In this document: positions 37,277-46,067 of the stretch, piece by piece
Numbering within the stretch: the first letter of the stretch is position 1
Layout: each line of letters begins with the position of its first letter
From: Xanthomonas euroxanthea
GTDB lineage: Bacteria > Pseudomonadota > Gammaproteobacteria > Xanthomonadales > Xanthomonadaceae
NCBI RefSeq assembly: GCF_900476395.1
Contig: NZ_UIHB01000001.1
Coordinates: 1,021,385-1,085,384 of the forward strand
Direction: 5' to 3'
Length of the DNA: 64,000 nucleotides
Notes under the pieces: generated by a model
Told to the model about the DNA's origin: nothing
Database searches by the model: none
What the model saw: the letters and a program-made list of their open reading frames with translations, nothing else
Position numbers and translations under genes: made by a program

Positions 37277-39705
37277 GGAATCAAGTTCGGATCGTAATCG
37301 TCCGGATTAGTCGTGGTGTTGCTGGGCGGGACCAGGTAGAGGTCGTCGCGGTAATAGCCGAGAATAGCACGGCGCAAAGTGCGGTCCGTGTTCTGCCCGA
37401 ACGAGCTCAGGCCCTTCAGCACGAACTCGAACTGGATGGAGTTGTCCATCTCGCCATCGCGGTTGCGCACGAACCGGCGCACCAGCGCGCGCACCGCCAG
37501 GCAGCAGCTGTCCCACTGCACGCCACCGATCATTTCCAGCGGTTTGCGATCCAGCAGCGAGTAGTAGTAACGGCCGACCGCACTCCAGGTGGGGTTGATC
37601 GGATACAGGAACGAGAAATCGGCCTGCTCGAGCTGGTCGGTGTTGTTGGTCGGATTGCGGCGGTAGCGATAGGCCAGATTGACAATGCCGTCGTTGCCCA
37701 GCAGATAGCGCGTACGCAGGCTGGCCAGGTCTTCCTTGCGCGAGTTGGGGTTCCACTGGTAGGTGGCGCCCATCGACCAGCGGTCGTTGATCATGTAGTT
37801 GGCATCGGCCACCCAGGCGGACTTGCCCTGCTCGATGGGTTGTTCGCTACCGGCGGCCGAATTGGTGCTGTTGTTGATGGTGACCAGCGAATCGTTGAAA
37901 TACAGGATCTGGCCTGCACTCAGCGACAGCTTCTCGCGACCATCGTCCTGGCGCAGCCAGCGCGAGGTCACCGCCAGGGTCAGCTGGTTGGCATCGTTCT
38001 GGCGGTCGGCACCGGTGTAGCGCGTGTCGCGGAACAACTGGCTGTAGCTGAAGGTGAACGGGCGGGTATCGAAGACCGGAAGATCGTCCTGGTCGCGGTA
38101 CGGCACGTACAAATAGTACAGGCGCGGTTCCAGCGTATTGAGATAGTTGGTGCCGAACACCGAGGTCTCGCGGTCGAAATACAGCCCGGCATCCAGCGAG
38201 GCGATCGGCAGGCTGCGCGAGGGCGAACGATCACCGGTCAGCGGCGCGGTGTTGGCCAGCGTCGAATCCAGCTGGTACGTGGTGTAGCGCCATGCCACGG
38301 TCGGAGTGAAGAACCAGGCCGCGCCGGACAACGGCATCGAGATGTAGGGCTTGATGTCAAGGCGCGAACCGCTGCCATATTCCTTGTTGCGGATGTTGGT
38401 GCGGACATAGTCGTCATCATCGTCATCGCCGCTGGTGCTCCCGTTCACCGGGGGCCTGACGAAGTACGAATCGTCGTGAGTGAAGCGCACCGCTTCGGCA
38501 TACACGCCGGCCTCGAAGATGCCGAACGGCTTGTCCCAGGTGAAATAGGCGCGCGGCTGGCGGTTGTACGGCAGCGACTGCTCGTCCAGCGTGTAGTCGG
38601 TGAGCTGCCAGCGGTCGGCCATCAGGCCGGCGGTCCAGGTCTCGCCGGTACCGTAGATGCCGATGGTGCTCTGCAGGCTGGAGGCCGAGCCCATGCCGTT
38701 CAGGCGGCTGGTGAAGTCTTCCACATAGCGGGTATCGCTGACCCAGGAGATGCTGCTGCGCGCCTGCCAGTGATCATTGATGTTGTGATAGCCGCTATAG
38801 AAGACGCTGCCGCGGTCTTTTTTCCGCAGGTCGTCGTTGGGCAGGTAGTTGCCGGTGATCTCGCCGCGGCCGCCTTCGTACAGGTAGCGGAACTCGGTGC
38901 CGAACATGAAACCGCGCTTGCTCATATAGCGCGGCAGCAGGGTGGCGTCGTAGTTCGGCGCCAGGTTCAGGTAGATCGGCTGCAGGTAGTCGAAGCCGTT
39001 GCGGCCGGACAGGCCGAACTGCGGAAACAGCAGGCCGGTCTGGCGGCGGTCGTCGATCGGGAACTTGAACCACGGGAAGTACAGCACCGGCACCTTGCCG
39101 ATCTGCAGCACGGCGTTGCGTGCGGTGCCGAAGCCTTCTTCGTTGTCGACGTCGATCTCCGGCGCGCGCACGCGCCAGATCGGCTGCGAGGGATCGCAGG
39201 TGGTGTAGGTCGAGCGGTGCATCTGCCCGACCTGGCCCTGCAGATCCACCGATTCGGCCGCACCATTGCCGCGCCGGTCCACCAACTGGTACTGGATGTT
39301 GGTGACCTTGTGGGCGTCGGTGTCCTGATTGCCTTCGGCGCGGTCGGCGACCATGCGGAAGGAGGTGTCCTGGTAGCGGACATTGCCTTCGGCGATGTAG
39401 TTGCCGGTCTCGGTGTCCATGCGCAGGTTGTCGGCACCCAGGAACTGGTCGCCGCGCTTGAGCGCCACGTTGCCCTGGTACTGCGGGGTGGTATCGGTAC
39501 CGGAGAGCTGGTCGCCTTCGATGTCGGTCGGCAACTCCTGGCGCATTTCGGCGGCCTTGGCATCGGCGGCGGGGGCGCCGTCGAAGCCGGGCAGCGGATC
39601 CACCGCCGGGCACAGTCCCCAGTTCAACGGCTTGTCGGCAGCCATGGCCGGAAGGCAGATGGCGATGCTCAAAGGCAGGGGCAGCAGGCGGAGAACTCGG
39701 CGCAC
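37273..39705 (-). CDS. lptD: LPS-assembly protein LptD
   Basis: An outer-membrane barrel that inserts lipopolysaccharide together with LptE. Length is 810 residues from a GTG start at 39703-39705. The signal peptide (VRRVLRLLPLPLSIAICLPAMA) is followed by mature ADKPLNWGLC. Four cysteines match the LptD disulfide set: C32 in NWGLCPA, one in TTCDPSQP and the adjacent pair in WDSCCLAVRALV. An OstA-like periplasmic domain and the barrel are visible (LFPQFGLSGRNGFDYLQPIY, GVQWDSCC). A 19-codon in-frame extension upstream is not conserved. First gene of the lptD-apaH operon; SurA, next in the operon, is its known chaperone. Confidence 0.95.
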   Translation of the reverse strand: MRRVLRLLPLPLSIAICLPAMAADKPLNWGLCPAVDPLPGFDGAPAADAKAAEMRQELPTDIEGDQLSGTDTTPQYQGNVALKRGDQFLGADNLRMDTETGNYIAEGNVRYQDTSFRMVADRAEGNQDTDAHKVTNIQYQLVDRRGNGAAESVDLQGQVGQMHRSTYTTCDPSQPIWRVRAPEIDVDNEEGFGTARNAVLQIGKVPVLYFPWFKFPIDDRRQTGLLFPQFGLSGRNGFDYLQPIYLNLAPNYDATLLPRYMSKRGFMFGTEFRYLYEGGRGEITGNYLPNDDLRKKDRGSVFYSGYHNINDHWQARSSISWVSDTRYVEDFTSRLNGMGSASSLQSTIGIYGTGETWTAGLMADRWQLTDYTLDEQSLPYNRQPRAYFTWDKPFGIFEAGVYAEAVRFTHDDSYFVRPPVNGSTSGDDDDDDYVRTNIRNKEYGSGSRLDIKPYISMPLSGAAWFFTPTVAWRYTTYQLDSTLANTAPLTGDRSPSRSLPIASLDAGLYFDRETSVFGTNYLNTLEPRLYYLYVPYRDQDDLPVFDTRPFTFSYSQLFRDTRYTGADRQNDANQLTLAVTSRWLRQDDGREKLSLSAGQILYFNDSLVTINNSTNSAAGSEQPIEQGKSAWVADANYMINDRWSMGATYQWNPNSRKEDLASLRTRYLLGNDGIVNLAYRYRRNPTNNTDQLEQADFSFLYPINPTWSAVGRYYYSLLDRKPLEMIGGVQWDSCCLAVRALVRRFVRNRDGEMDNSIQFEFVLKGLSSFGQNTDRTLRRAILGYYRDDLYLVPPSNTTTNPDDYDPNLIP

Positions 39706-39830
39706 GCGTGATTCAACCAATAAAATGGCGACTAGCTTGCCGCATACCCCGCATAGGGGCAATGAAGAGCTCCCGGGTCGGGGGGGCGAGGTTCATCGCG
39801 ATGGGGGCGCAAGCAGCGCGCCGTCGGGGT

Positions 39831-40739
39831 TCACCGCAGCGCGGCCACGTGCGCCACGCTGCTCTCGCGCAAGGCCTGCAGGTCGTAGCCGCCCTCCAGC
39901 ATGGACACCACCCGGCCACGCGCATGGCGGTCAGCCAGGGTGCGCAGCGCGCCGGTCAGCCAGGCGAAATCGTCGGCATCGAGCATCAGATCGGCTAGCG
40001 GATCGCGCAGATGCGCATCGAAGCCGGCAGAGATCAGGATCAGCTGCGGGCGGAAGGCGTCGATCAGCGGCAGCATCTCGTCTTCCCACACATTGCGGAA
40101 GCGCAGCCCGTCGCTGCCTGGCTGCAGCAGCAGATTGTGGATGTTGCCGATGCCGCGCTCGTAAACGCTGCCCGAGTGCGGATAGAGCCCGGACTGGTGG
40201 GTGCTGAGATACTGCACGGCCGGGTCGCGCTCGAAGATCGCCTGCGTGCCGTTGCCGTGGTGGACGTCGAAATCCACGATGGTGATGCGTTCCAGCCCAT
40301 GCCGGTCGCGCGCATGCGCGGCGGCCACGGCGACGTTGTTGAACAGGCAAAAGCCCATCGACACCTGCGCGGTGGCGTGGTGACCGGGTGGGCGCACTGC
40401 GCAAAAGGCGGTCCGGGTGGCATCCTGCATCACCGCGTCTACCGCGGCGACGCCGGCGCCGGCCGCGCGCAATGCCGCCGCGCGCGAGCCGGGCGACATC
40501 ACGGTGTCCACGTCGAGCCGATGGTGGCCGTCGAAGGCGGTTTCCAGCACCGCATCCACCTGTTCGCGCTCGTGCACACGGCACAGGTCGCCGAGCTTGG
40601 CCAGCGGCGCCTCGCGCCAGTCCAGGTCCGGGAAGGCGTCGCGCAGCGCCTCCAGTACCGCTTCCAGACGGGCGGGGCGCTCGGGATGCTCGGGGCCGGC
40701 GTCGTGACCGAGGCAGGCGGGATGGGTAAAGACCAACAT
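39831..40739 (-). CDS. Histone deacetylase-like / AcuC-like amidohydrolase
   Basis: A zinc deacetylase-fold protein of 302 residues. Motifs: PGHHATAQVSMGFCLFNNVAVA near residue 120 (active-site histidine pair), IVDFDVHHGNGTQAIF near 150 with the metal-binding Asp and His, and SAGFDAHLRDPLADL near 240. The family includes acetoin utilisation protein AcuC and acetylpolyamine amidohydrolases. The physiological target is not clear. It lies 125 bases ahead of lptD on the same strand and could contribute to lptD transcription. Confidence 0.87.
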   Translation of the reverse strand: MLVFTHPACLGHDAGPEHPERPARLEAVLEALRDAFPDLDWREAPLAKLGDLCRVHEREQVDAVLETAFDGHHRLDVDTVMSPGSRAAALRAAGAGVAAVDAVMQDATRTAFCAVRPPGHHATAQVSMGFCLFNNVAVAAAHARDRHGLERITIVDFDVHHGNGTQAIFERDPAVQYLSTHQSGLYPHSGSVYERGIGNIHNLLLQPGSDGLRFRNVWEDEMLPLIDAFRPQLILISAGFDAHLRDPLADLMLDADDFAWLTGALRTLADRHARGRVVSMLEGGYDLQALRESSVAHVAALR

Positions 40740-40776
40740 AGGGCAAATCTAGCCTGTCCGCCGTGCCATGTGCAGG

Positions 40777-41334
40777 TCAGCCGCGCCGGCGGTCGTGCCG
40801 CCACAGCACTTCCTGCTGGCCATCGGCACGCGCCAGCACGCGCGCCAGCACGAACAGCAGGTCCGACAACCGGTTCAGATAGCCGATCGCCTCGCCGCGC
40901 ACGGTCTCCTGGCGCGACAGCGCAACGGTCTCGCGCTCGGCCCGGCGCACGATGGTGCGGGCCAGGTGGCAGCGCGCGGCGGCCTCGCCACCGGCCGGCA
41001 GGATGAACTCCTTCAGCGGGGGGAGCGTGTCGTTGAAAAGATCCAGCTGGCGCTCCAGTGCAGCGATATCGGCGCTATCGATCGCCGCATGGCCCGGGAT
41101 GCACAGCTCGCCGCCCAGATCGAACAGCTGGTGCTGGAGGGTGGTCAGCAGCTCGGCAACCGGTTCCGGCACGCCGGGGGCGGCCAGCAGCACGCCGATG
41201 GCCGAGTTGGCCTCGTCCACGCTGCCATAGGCGTTGACGCGCAACGCGTCCTTGCCGGTACGGCTGCCGTCGCCCAGGCCGGTGCTGCCGTCGTCGCCGG
41301 TGCGCGTATAGATCCGCGAGAGCCGGTTGCCCAT
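40777..41334 (-). CDS. Cob(I)alamin adenosyltransferase, PduO type
   Basis: Transfers the adenosyl group of ATP to cob(I)alamin to make coenzyme B12. The 185-residue protein begins MGNRLSRIYTRTGDDGSTGLGDGSR, the PduO ATP-binding loop. VDEANSAIG near residue 40, FDLGGELCIPG near 70 and RRAERETVALS near 130 match the family. The cofactor is used by, for example, B12-dependent ribonucleotide reductase. The start lies 1 base after the stop of the membrane gene upstream, so the two are coupled. Confidence 0.92.
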   Translation of the reverse strand: MGNRLSRIYTRTGDDGSTGLGDGSRTGKDALRVNAYGSVDEANSAIGVLLAAPGVPEPVAELLTTLQHQLFDLGGELCIPGHAAIDSADIAALERQLDLFNDTLPPLKEFILPAGGEAAARCHLARTIVRRAERETVALSRQETVRGEAIGYLNRLSDLLFVLARVLARADGQQEVLWRHDRRRG

Positions 41335-41335
41335 C

Positions 41336-41914
41336 TCAGCCGGCCTGGATCTGGCCGGGCGCGCTGGTCAGGCGCTCGGCTGCCATCTGGATCGCCGCGG
41401 CGGCGGCCACATACAGCGCGGCACTGCGCAGATACGGCCCCAGCCAGTCGCTGTAGTTCTTGAACCAGCCGGCCACGGTCGGCTCGGCCACGCTGGCGCT
41501 GATCCAGTAGAAGCTGCCCTGGGCGATCAACTGGCACAGCGCCACGGAGAGCAACAGCGCCGGCACCAGCCTGGCCAGCGCGCTCCATTGCGCGCCGTGG
41601 TACTGCCGGCGCAACCACATCCCACCGGCCCACAGCGCGAAATACGCCGGCACCAGGCACCAGTACGCCGGCGATACGCAGTAGTGCTGCCAGAAGCTCA
41701 GGCCCTGGCGGGTGATCACCAGCCAGTCCACCGCTACTGCCAGCAGCATCAGCAGCGGGAAGGCCAGCCTGGTGCGCACAGCCAGATGGAAGCCGCCGAT
41801 GAAGAACACCGCCCAGGACGCGTCCGGGACCGGCGCGAAGTGATTGATCCGCGTGACCGCCATCAGGACGGCAAGCAGGCTCAAAATCAGGGTGTCGTGC
41901 GAGCGAGGAGTCAT
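41336..41914 (-). CDS. btuM: BtuM-like predicted cobalamin transporter
   Basis: A 192-residue membrane protein with about six hydrophobic segments, in layout similar to the S-components of ECF vitamin transporters. It starts MTPRSHDTLILSLLAVLMAVTRINHFAPVPDASW. A CysXXXXXXCys pair is in HYCVSPAYWCLVPAY: C79 and C86. BtuM from Thiobacillus denitrificans, a solitary B12 transporter, uses a single cysteine at about position 80 to contact the cobalt. BtuM genes are known to neighbour B12 adenosyltransferase genes, and this gene overlaps such a gene's start by design (1-base gap). The call rests on layout, cysteine position and context, not on an alignment. Confidence 0.65.
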   Translation of the reverse strand: MTPRSHDTLILSLLAVLMAVTRINHFAPVPDASWAVFFIGGFHLAVRTRLAFPLLMLLAVAVDWLVITRQGLSFWQHYCVSPAYWCLVPAYFALWAGGMWLRRQYHGAQWSALARLVPALLLSVALCQLIAQGSFYWISASVAEPTVAGWFKNYSDWLGPYLRSAALYVAAAAAIQMAAERLTSAPGQIQAG

Positions 41915-42200
41915 GCGCGGAGGTGGCCGGATCACAGGCTGGCGAGTGTAGCGTGGAACCCGGCACGCCCGCGCCTTGGCGGTCCTGCGGGAGTGGCTGG
42001 CGCAAGCGACCGTGGCAGCGCTGCCGTTGCCGCCGCCCACCCCGGATGCAGACCGGTGGGCGCCTGGGTGTGCCCTGCAGCGGCAAGGGTCGGGCAGCGG
42101 ACCTGGGTGAGCAGCCGGCCGCGCTACGCCGGCCCGGGCGCGGCAAGCTGTCCCACCCGGACGCGGCAACGGGTCATGGGCGAAGGCTTATCATGTGGCG

Positions 42201-43409
42201 ATGACACATCCACATGACGTTCTGATCGTCGGCGGCGGCCTGGTCGGCTCCAGCCTGGCGATTGCGCTGGACCGCATCGGCCTGGATGTCGGGCTGGTGG
42301 AAGCCACCCCGGCCGGCACGCCGCCAGCGGTGTTCGACCAGCGCAACCTGAGTTTTGCCGCCGCCACCGTCAATGCGCTGGGCGTGCTGGGGGTGATGGC
42401 CAAGCTGCGCAGCGCGCCCGGCCCGATCCGGCGCATCCACGTCAGCCGCGCCGGCGACTTTGGCCGCGTGCAGCTGGACGCGGCCGATTACGGCCGCGAC
42501 AGCTTCGGCCAGGTGGTGGTAGCGCGCGATTTCGGCGAGGCGTTGCAGGCCCGCCTGGACGAGCTGACCCGGCTGCGCCGCTATCGCCCGGCACGCTGCA
42601 TCGGGGTCGAGCCGGTACAGGACGGTCTGCGCACGCTGCGGATCGCCACCGATGACGGCGAGCAGCGCGTGCAGGCACGGCTGGTGGTCGGCGCCGACGG
42701 CACCCATAGCGCAGTGCGCGAGCTGCTGCATATCGGCAGCGACGCGCACGACTTCCTGCAGACCTTGTTCGTGGCGCGGGTGCGCGCCTCCCGCCCACCG
42801 GATGGCACCGCGTGGGAGCGCTTCGGCGCGCATGGGCCGACCGCGCTGTTGCCGCGCGGCGACCGCCATTACGGCGCGATCCACTGCGTGGCGCGCGGCG
42901 AGGCCGAGGCGGTGGCCGCGCTCGACGAGACCGGCTGGCTTGCCCGATTGCAGCGGGCAGCCGGATGGCGCGCCGGGCGTTTTGTCGCCAGCGGCGAGCG
43001 CAGCGCATATCCATTGGTGCAGGTGCTGGCCAACGCGCTGGTCGCCGAGCGCGTGGTGCTGCTGGGCAACGCCGCGCAGACACTGCATCCGATCGGCGCG
43101 CAGGGCTTCAACCTCGGCTTGCGCGATGCGCTGACACTGGCCGAATTGATCGAGCACGATCGCCGCGATGCCGGTGCGGGCGCGTTGCTGGCCGAGTACC
43201 TGGCACGCCGACGCGTGGACCGCGAACAGACCATCGGCTTTTCCAGCGGGCTGGCGCGGCTCACCGGCAATCCGGCGCCGTTGTTGCGGCCGCTGCGCAG
43301 CCTCGGCCTGCTTGCGACCTCGCAGGCGGCGCCGCTGCAGTCGATGCTGGTCGGCGGGGCGATGGGGTTCCGTGGCGATGTGCCGCAGTTGTGCAGGGGC
43401 GTGGCATGA
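42201..43409 (+). CDS. ubiH: 2-octaprenyl-6-methoxyphenol hydroxylase
   Basis: An FAD-dependent monooxygenase of ubiquinone synthesis, 402 residues. Rossmann motif: DVLIVGGGLVGSSLAIAL. The second FAD motif is VVGADGTHSAVRELL near residue 155, and GNAAQTLHPIGAQGFNLGLRD near 285 matches UbiH, which has GNAAQTLHP where most relatives have GDAAH. I start at the ATG at 42201 (MTHPHD); a GTG two codons earlier sits at a better distance from GAAGG at 42182. It overlaps the next hydroxylase gene by ATGA. Confidence 0.9.
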   Translation: MTHPHDVLIVGGGLVGSSLAIALDRIGLDVGLVEATPAGTPPAVFDQRNLSFAAATVNALGVLGVMAKLRSAPGPIRRIHVSRAGDFGRVQLDAADYGRDSFGQVVVARDFGEALQARLDELTRLRRYRPARCIGVEPVQDGLRTLRIATDDGEQRVQARLVVGADGTHSAVRELLHIGSDAHDFLQTLFVARVRASRPPDGTAWERFGAHGPTALLPRGDRHYGAIHCVARGEAEAVAALDETGWLARLQRAAGWRAGRFVASGERSAYPLVQVLANALVAERVVLLGNAAQTLHPIGAQGFNLGLRDALTLAELIEHDRRDAGAGALLAEYLARRRVDREQTIGFSSGLARLTGNPAPLLRPLRSLGLLATSQAAPLQSMLVGGAMGFRGDVPQLCRGVA

Positions 43410-44587
43410 GCCGCCGTGGTAGCCGCGATGCGTTGATCGTCGGTGGCGGGGTGGTCGGTGCCGCCTGCGCGCTGGCCCTGGCCGATGCCGGCCTGAGCGT
43501 GGCCCTGGTCGAAGGCCGCGAACCCGCGCGCTGGCGGGCCGACCAGCCCGATCTGCGCGTGTATGCCTTCGCTGCCGACAATGCCGCGCTGCTCGACAGC
43601 CTGGGCGTATGGGCCGCCGTGCGCGCTGCCCGCGTGCAGCCGTACCGGCGCATGCGGGTCTGGGACGCCGGCGGTGGCGGCGAACTGCGCTTCGACGCGG
43701 ATACCCTGGGCCGCGAACAACTGGGCTGGATCATCGAACACGCGGTGCTGGTCGATCGCCTGTGGGCGGCGGTGCATGCGGCCGGCATCCAGGTGCATTG
43801 CCCGGCACGCGTGGTCGAGCTGGAACAGGATGCACACGGCGTGCGCCTGCGCCTGGACGATGGCAGCCGCCTGGAAGCGGCGGTCGCCATCGCTGCCGAT
43901 GGCGCCGCATCGACCTTGCGCGAGCTCGCCGGCCTGCCGGTGTCGCGGCATGCCTACGCGCAGCGTGGCGTGGTTGCCTTCGTGGAGACCGAGCAGCCGC
44001 ATCAGGCCACTGCCTGGCAGCGCTTTCTGACCACCGGCCCGCTGGCATTCCTGCCGTTCGCCGATGGCCGCAGTTCGATCGTATGGACCTTGCCGGATGC
44101 CGAGGCCGCGCGCGTGCTGGCACTGGACGATGCCGACTTCGCGCGCGAGCTGACCCAGGCCTTCGCGGCGCGGTTGGGGCAGGTGCGCGTGGTGTCTGCA
44201 CGTGCAGCGTTTCCGCTGCAGCGGCAGTTGGTGGAGCAATACGTCAGCGGCCGCGTGCTGACCCTGGGCGATGCCGCGCACGTGGTGCATCCGCTGGCCG
44301 GGCAGGGCGTCAACCTGGGCCTGCGCGATGTCGCCGCGTTGCGCGCGGAGGTGCGCCATGCGCTGGCAAAGCGTGCGGACTGGGCCGCCCCGCATCGGCT
44401 GCAGCGCTGGGCACGCGCCCGCCGCAGCGAGAACACCGTGGCCGCCTATGGCTTCGATGCGATCAACACGGTGTTCTCCAACGACGAGATGCATCTGACG
44501 CTGTTGCGCGGGTCGGTCCTCGGGCTGGCCGGCAGGTTGCCGCCGCTGGTGGATGTGCTGTGGAAGCGCGCCTCCGGCAGCGCGTGA
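43406..44587 (+). CDS. ubiI: UbiI/VisC-like ubiquinone hydroxylase
   Basis: An FAD monooxygenase of 393 residues. The FAD motifs are ALIVGGGVVGAACALALAD near residue 10, IAADGAASTLRELAG near 165, and GDAAHVVHPLAGQGVNLGLRD near 288. It forms a pair with ubiH as in Escherichia coli (ubiH-visC). UbiI and UbiH act at different ring positions, and which reaction this one does is inferred from its neighbour. The assignment to UbiI rather than UbiF is not certain. Confidence 0.8.
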   Translation: MSRRGSRDALIVGGGVVGAACALALADAGLSVALVEGREPARWRADQPDLRVYAFAADNAALLDSLGVWAAVRAARVQPYRRMRVWDAGGGGELRFDADTLGREQLGWIIEHAVLVDRLWAAVHAAGIQVHCPARVVELEQDAHGVRLRLDDGSRLEAAVAIAADGAASTLRELAGLPVSRHAYAQRGVVAFVETEQPHQATAWQRFLTTGPLAFLPFADGRSSIVWTLPDAEAARVLALDDADFARELTQAFAARLGQVRVVSARAAFPLQRQLVEQYVSGRVLTLGDAAHVVHPLAGQGVNLGLRDVAALRAEVRHALAKRADWAAPHRLQRWARARRSENTVAAYGFDAINTVFSNDEMHLTLLRGSVLGLAGRLPPLVDVLWKRASGSA

Positions 44588-44702
44588 CCGACATGCCGGC
44601 CGACGCCACCGTCGTCGGCCCCGTCTTTGTATGTCGATGCGCTTATAGCGCAGGCAGCATGTTCCATACGACGGGCGCAGCCGGCGTGGCTACAGTCGAG
44701 CC

Positions 44703-45425
44703 ATGTCATCTTTCGCCACCCGTTCGTCCAGGCCCAACGTGCTGCTGCTCTGCGGTTTGCTCTGCGATGCCACCATCTGGCAGCCGCAACGCGAGGCGCT
44801 GAGCGATCTCGCCGCGGTGCAGGTGCTGGACTTCGCCGGCTTCGACAGCATCGCGCGTATGGCCGCACACGTGCTGGCCGTCGCTCCGCCGCAGTTCGCC
44901 GTGGCCGGCCATTCGATGGGCGGGCGGGTGGCGCTGGAAATCATGCGCCAGGCGCCGCAACGCGTGCAGCGCCTGGCCTTGCTGGACACCGGCATTGCGC
45001 CACGCCGCGATGGCGAGCGTGAACAGCGCGCGGCACTGGTGCAGCTTGCCCACACGCAGGGCATGCAGGCGCTCGCACGGCAATGGCTGCCACCGATGCT
45101 GCATCCGGACCGGCACGACGATGCCGGGTTGATGAATCCCCTGATCGCGATGGTGCAGCGGCACAGCGTGCAGGCCTACGCCGGGCAGATCCATGCGTTG
45201 CTGGAGCGCCCCGACGCCGCGCCGGTGCTGGCGCAGATTCGCTGCCCGACCCTGCTGGGCGTGGGCCGGCAGGACGCCTGGAGTCCCCTGGCCCAGCACC
45301 AGCAGATGGCGCAGCAGATCCCGCACGCGCGGCTGGTGGTCTTCGAAAACAGCGGGCATATGGCGCCGCTGGAAGCCCCCGCCGCCGTCAGCGCAGCAAT
45401 GCGCGACTGGTTGCAGGAGGCGTGA
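44703..45425 (+). CDS. Alpha/beta hydrolase
   Basis: A 240-residue alpha/beta-fold hydrolase. The nucleophile elbow GHSMGGRVALEIM has the serine near residue 72, RCPTLLGVGRQDAWSPL carries the acid, and FENSGHMAPLEAP the histidine. Substrate unknown. It lies downstream of the ubiquinone genes and upstream of the SnoaL-like gene on the plus strand; whether it belongs to the aromatic region is unclear. Confidence 0.82.
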   Translation: MSSFATRSSRPNVLLLCGLLCDATIWQPQREALSDLAAVQVLDFAGFDSIARMAAHVLAVAPPQFAVAGHSMGGRVALEIMRQAPQRVQRLALLDTGIAPRRDGEREQRAALVQLAHTQGMQALARQWLPPMLHPDRHDDAGLMNPLIAMVQRHSVQAYAGQIHALLERPDAAPVLAQIRCPTLLGVGRQDAWSPLAQHQQMAQQIPHARLVVFENSGHMAPLEAPAAVSAAMRDWLQEA

Positions 45426-45507
45426 TGGCGATCCGGTCCGGCCGGCGACGCGCGCGCTGTCGTTGACCAGGATTGCCGGTTTATCAGCAGCGACTTGAGG
45501 AGGCTGC

Positions 45508-45939
45508 ATGCACGACGATGCATCGATCATCATTGCCTGCGAGCAGGTGATTCGCCAATTCGCATTGCTCAACGATCGGCATGACCACGAAGGCCTTGCC
45601 GCATTGTTCACTGCCGACGGCGTGTTCGCCCGGCCCAGCGCACCGGAGCTGCCGGTGCACGGCCGCGAGGCGATCCTGCACTCCTTCCGCGCCCGCCCGC
45701 CGCGCACCACTTGCCATCTGATGCTCAACACCCTGGTCAGCATCCAATCGCCGACCGTGGCGCACGCGCACAGCAAGGTCCTGCTCTATACCGCCGCGGA
45801 CACCTCCACCGCACCGCCCTGGACGGCCCAGTCGCCTGCGTTGCTCGGCAGTTTCGACGACGTGCTGGTGCGGGAGCAGGAGCGCTGGCTGTTCAAGCAG
45901 CGGCTTGGCGCCTTGCTGATGCGTATCGGCGCCGATTGA
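45508..45939 (+). CDS. SnoaL-like / NTF2-fold protein
   Basis: A 143-residue protein of the NTF2-like superfamily, beginning MHDDASIIIACEQVIRQFALLNDRHDHEGLAALF. The early LNDRHDHEGLAALFTADGVF and the late FDDVLVREQERWLFKQR match SnoaL-like polyketide cyclase or ring-hydroxylating-beta-like folds. No catalytic residue assignment is possible from this alone. Being next to ring-cleavage genes hints at aromatic metabolism. Confidence 0.75.
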   Translation: MHDDASIIIACEQVIRQFALLNDRHDHEGLAALFTADGVFARPSAPELPVHGREAILHSFRARPPRTTCHLMLNTLVSIQSPTVAHAHSKVLLYTAADTSTAPPWTAQSPALLGSFDDVLVREQERWLFKQRLGALLMRIGAD

Positions 45940-46067
45940 TCAACTGCCTCGCATCCGTGCCTGGACGCACAGGCGGACGGCACCCTCGTCGTCGCCTGCC
46001 GCAGCACCGCTTTCCTCCCCCACGTCGCGCCCGCAGTCATCCATCCATCGCATTGGAGAATCGCCTA

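Noticed and set aside
37840..39711. A 623-residue open frame antisense to lptD
   Set aside because: The minus strand encodes an intact LptD with all four cysteines; the antisense frame has no recognisable motif.
41915..42190. Possible cobalamin riboswitch ahead of the btuM-like gene
   Set aside because: On the minus strand there is a GCCCACCGG/CCGGGGTGGGC hairpin, GGCGGCAACGGC and CGCAGGACCGCC, loosely like riboswitch parts. A proper B12 box (AGYCAGGAGACCTGCC type) and the expected helix order are missing, so I do not call it. A covariance-model search would settle it.
45940..46067. An upstream start for the SphA-type protein inside the NTF2-fold gene
   Set aside because: The longer frame overlaps the previous gene and lacks a signal sequence; GTG 46068 has a ribosome site and places the signal peptide near the N-terminus.
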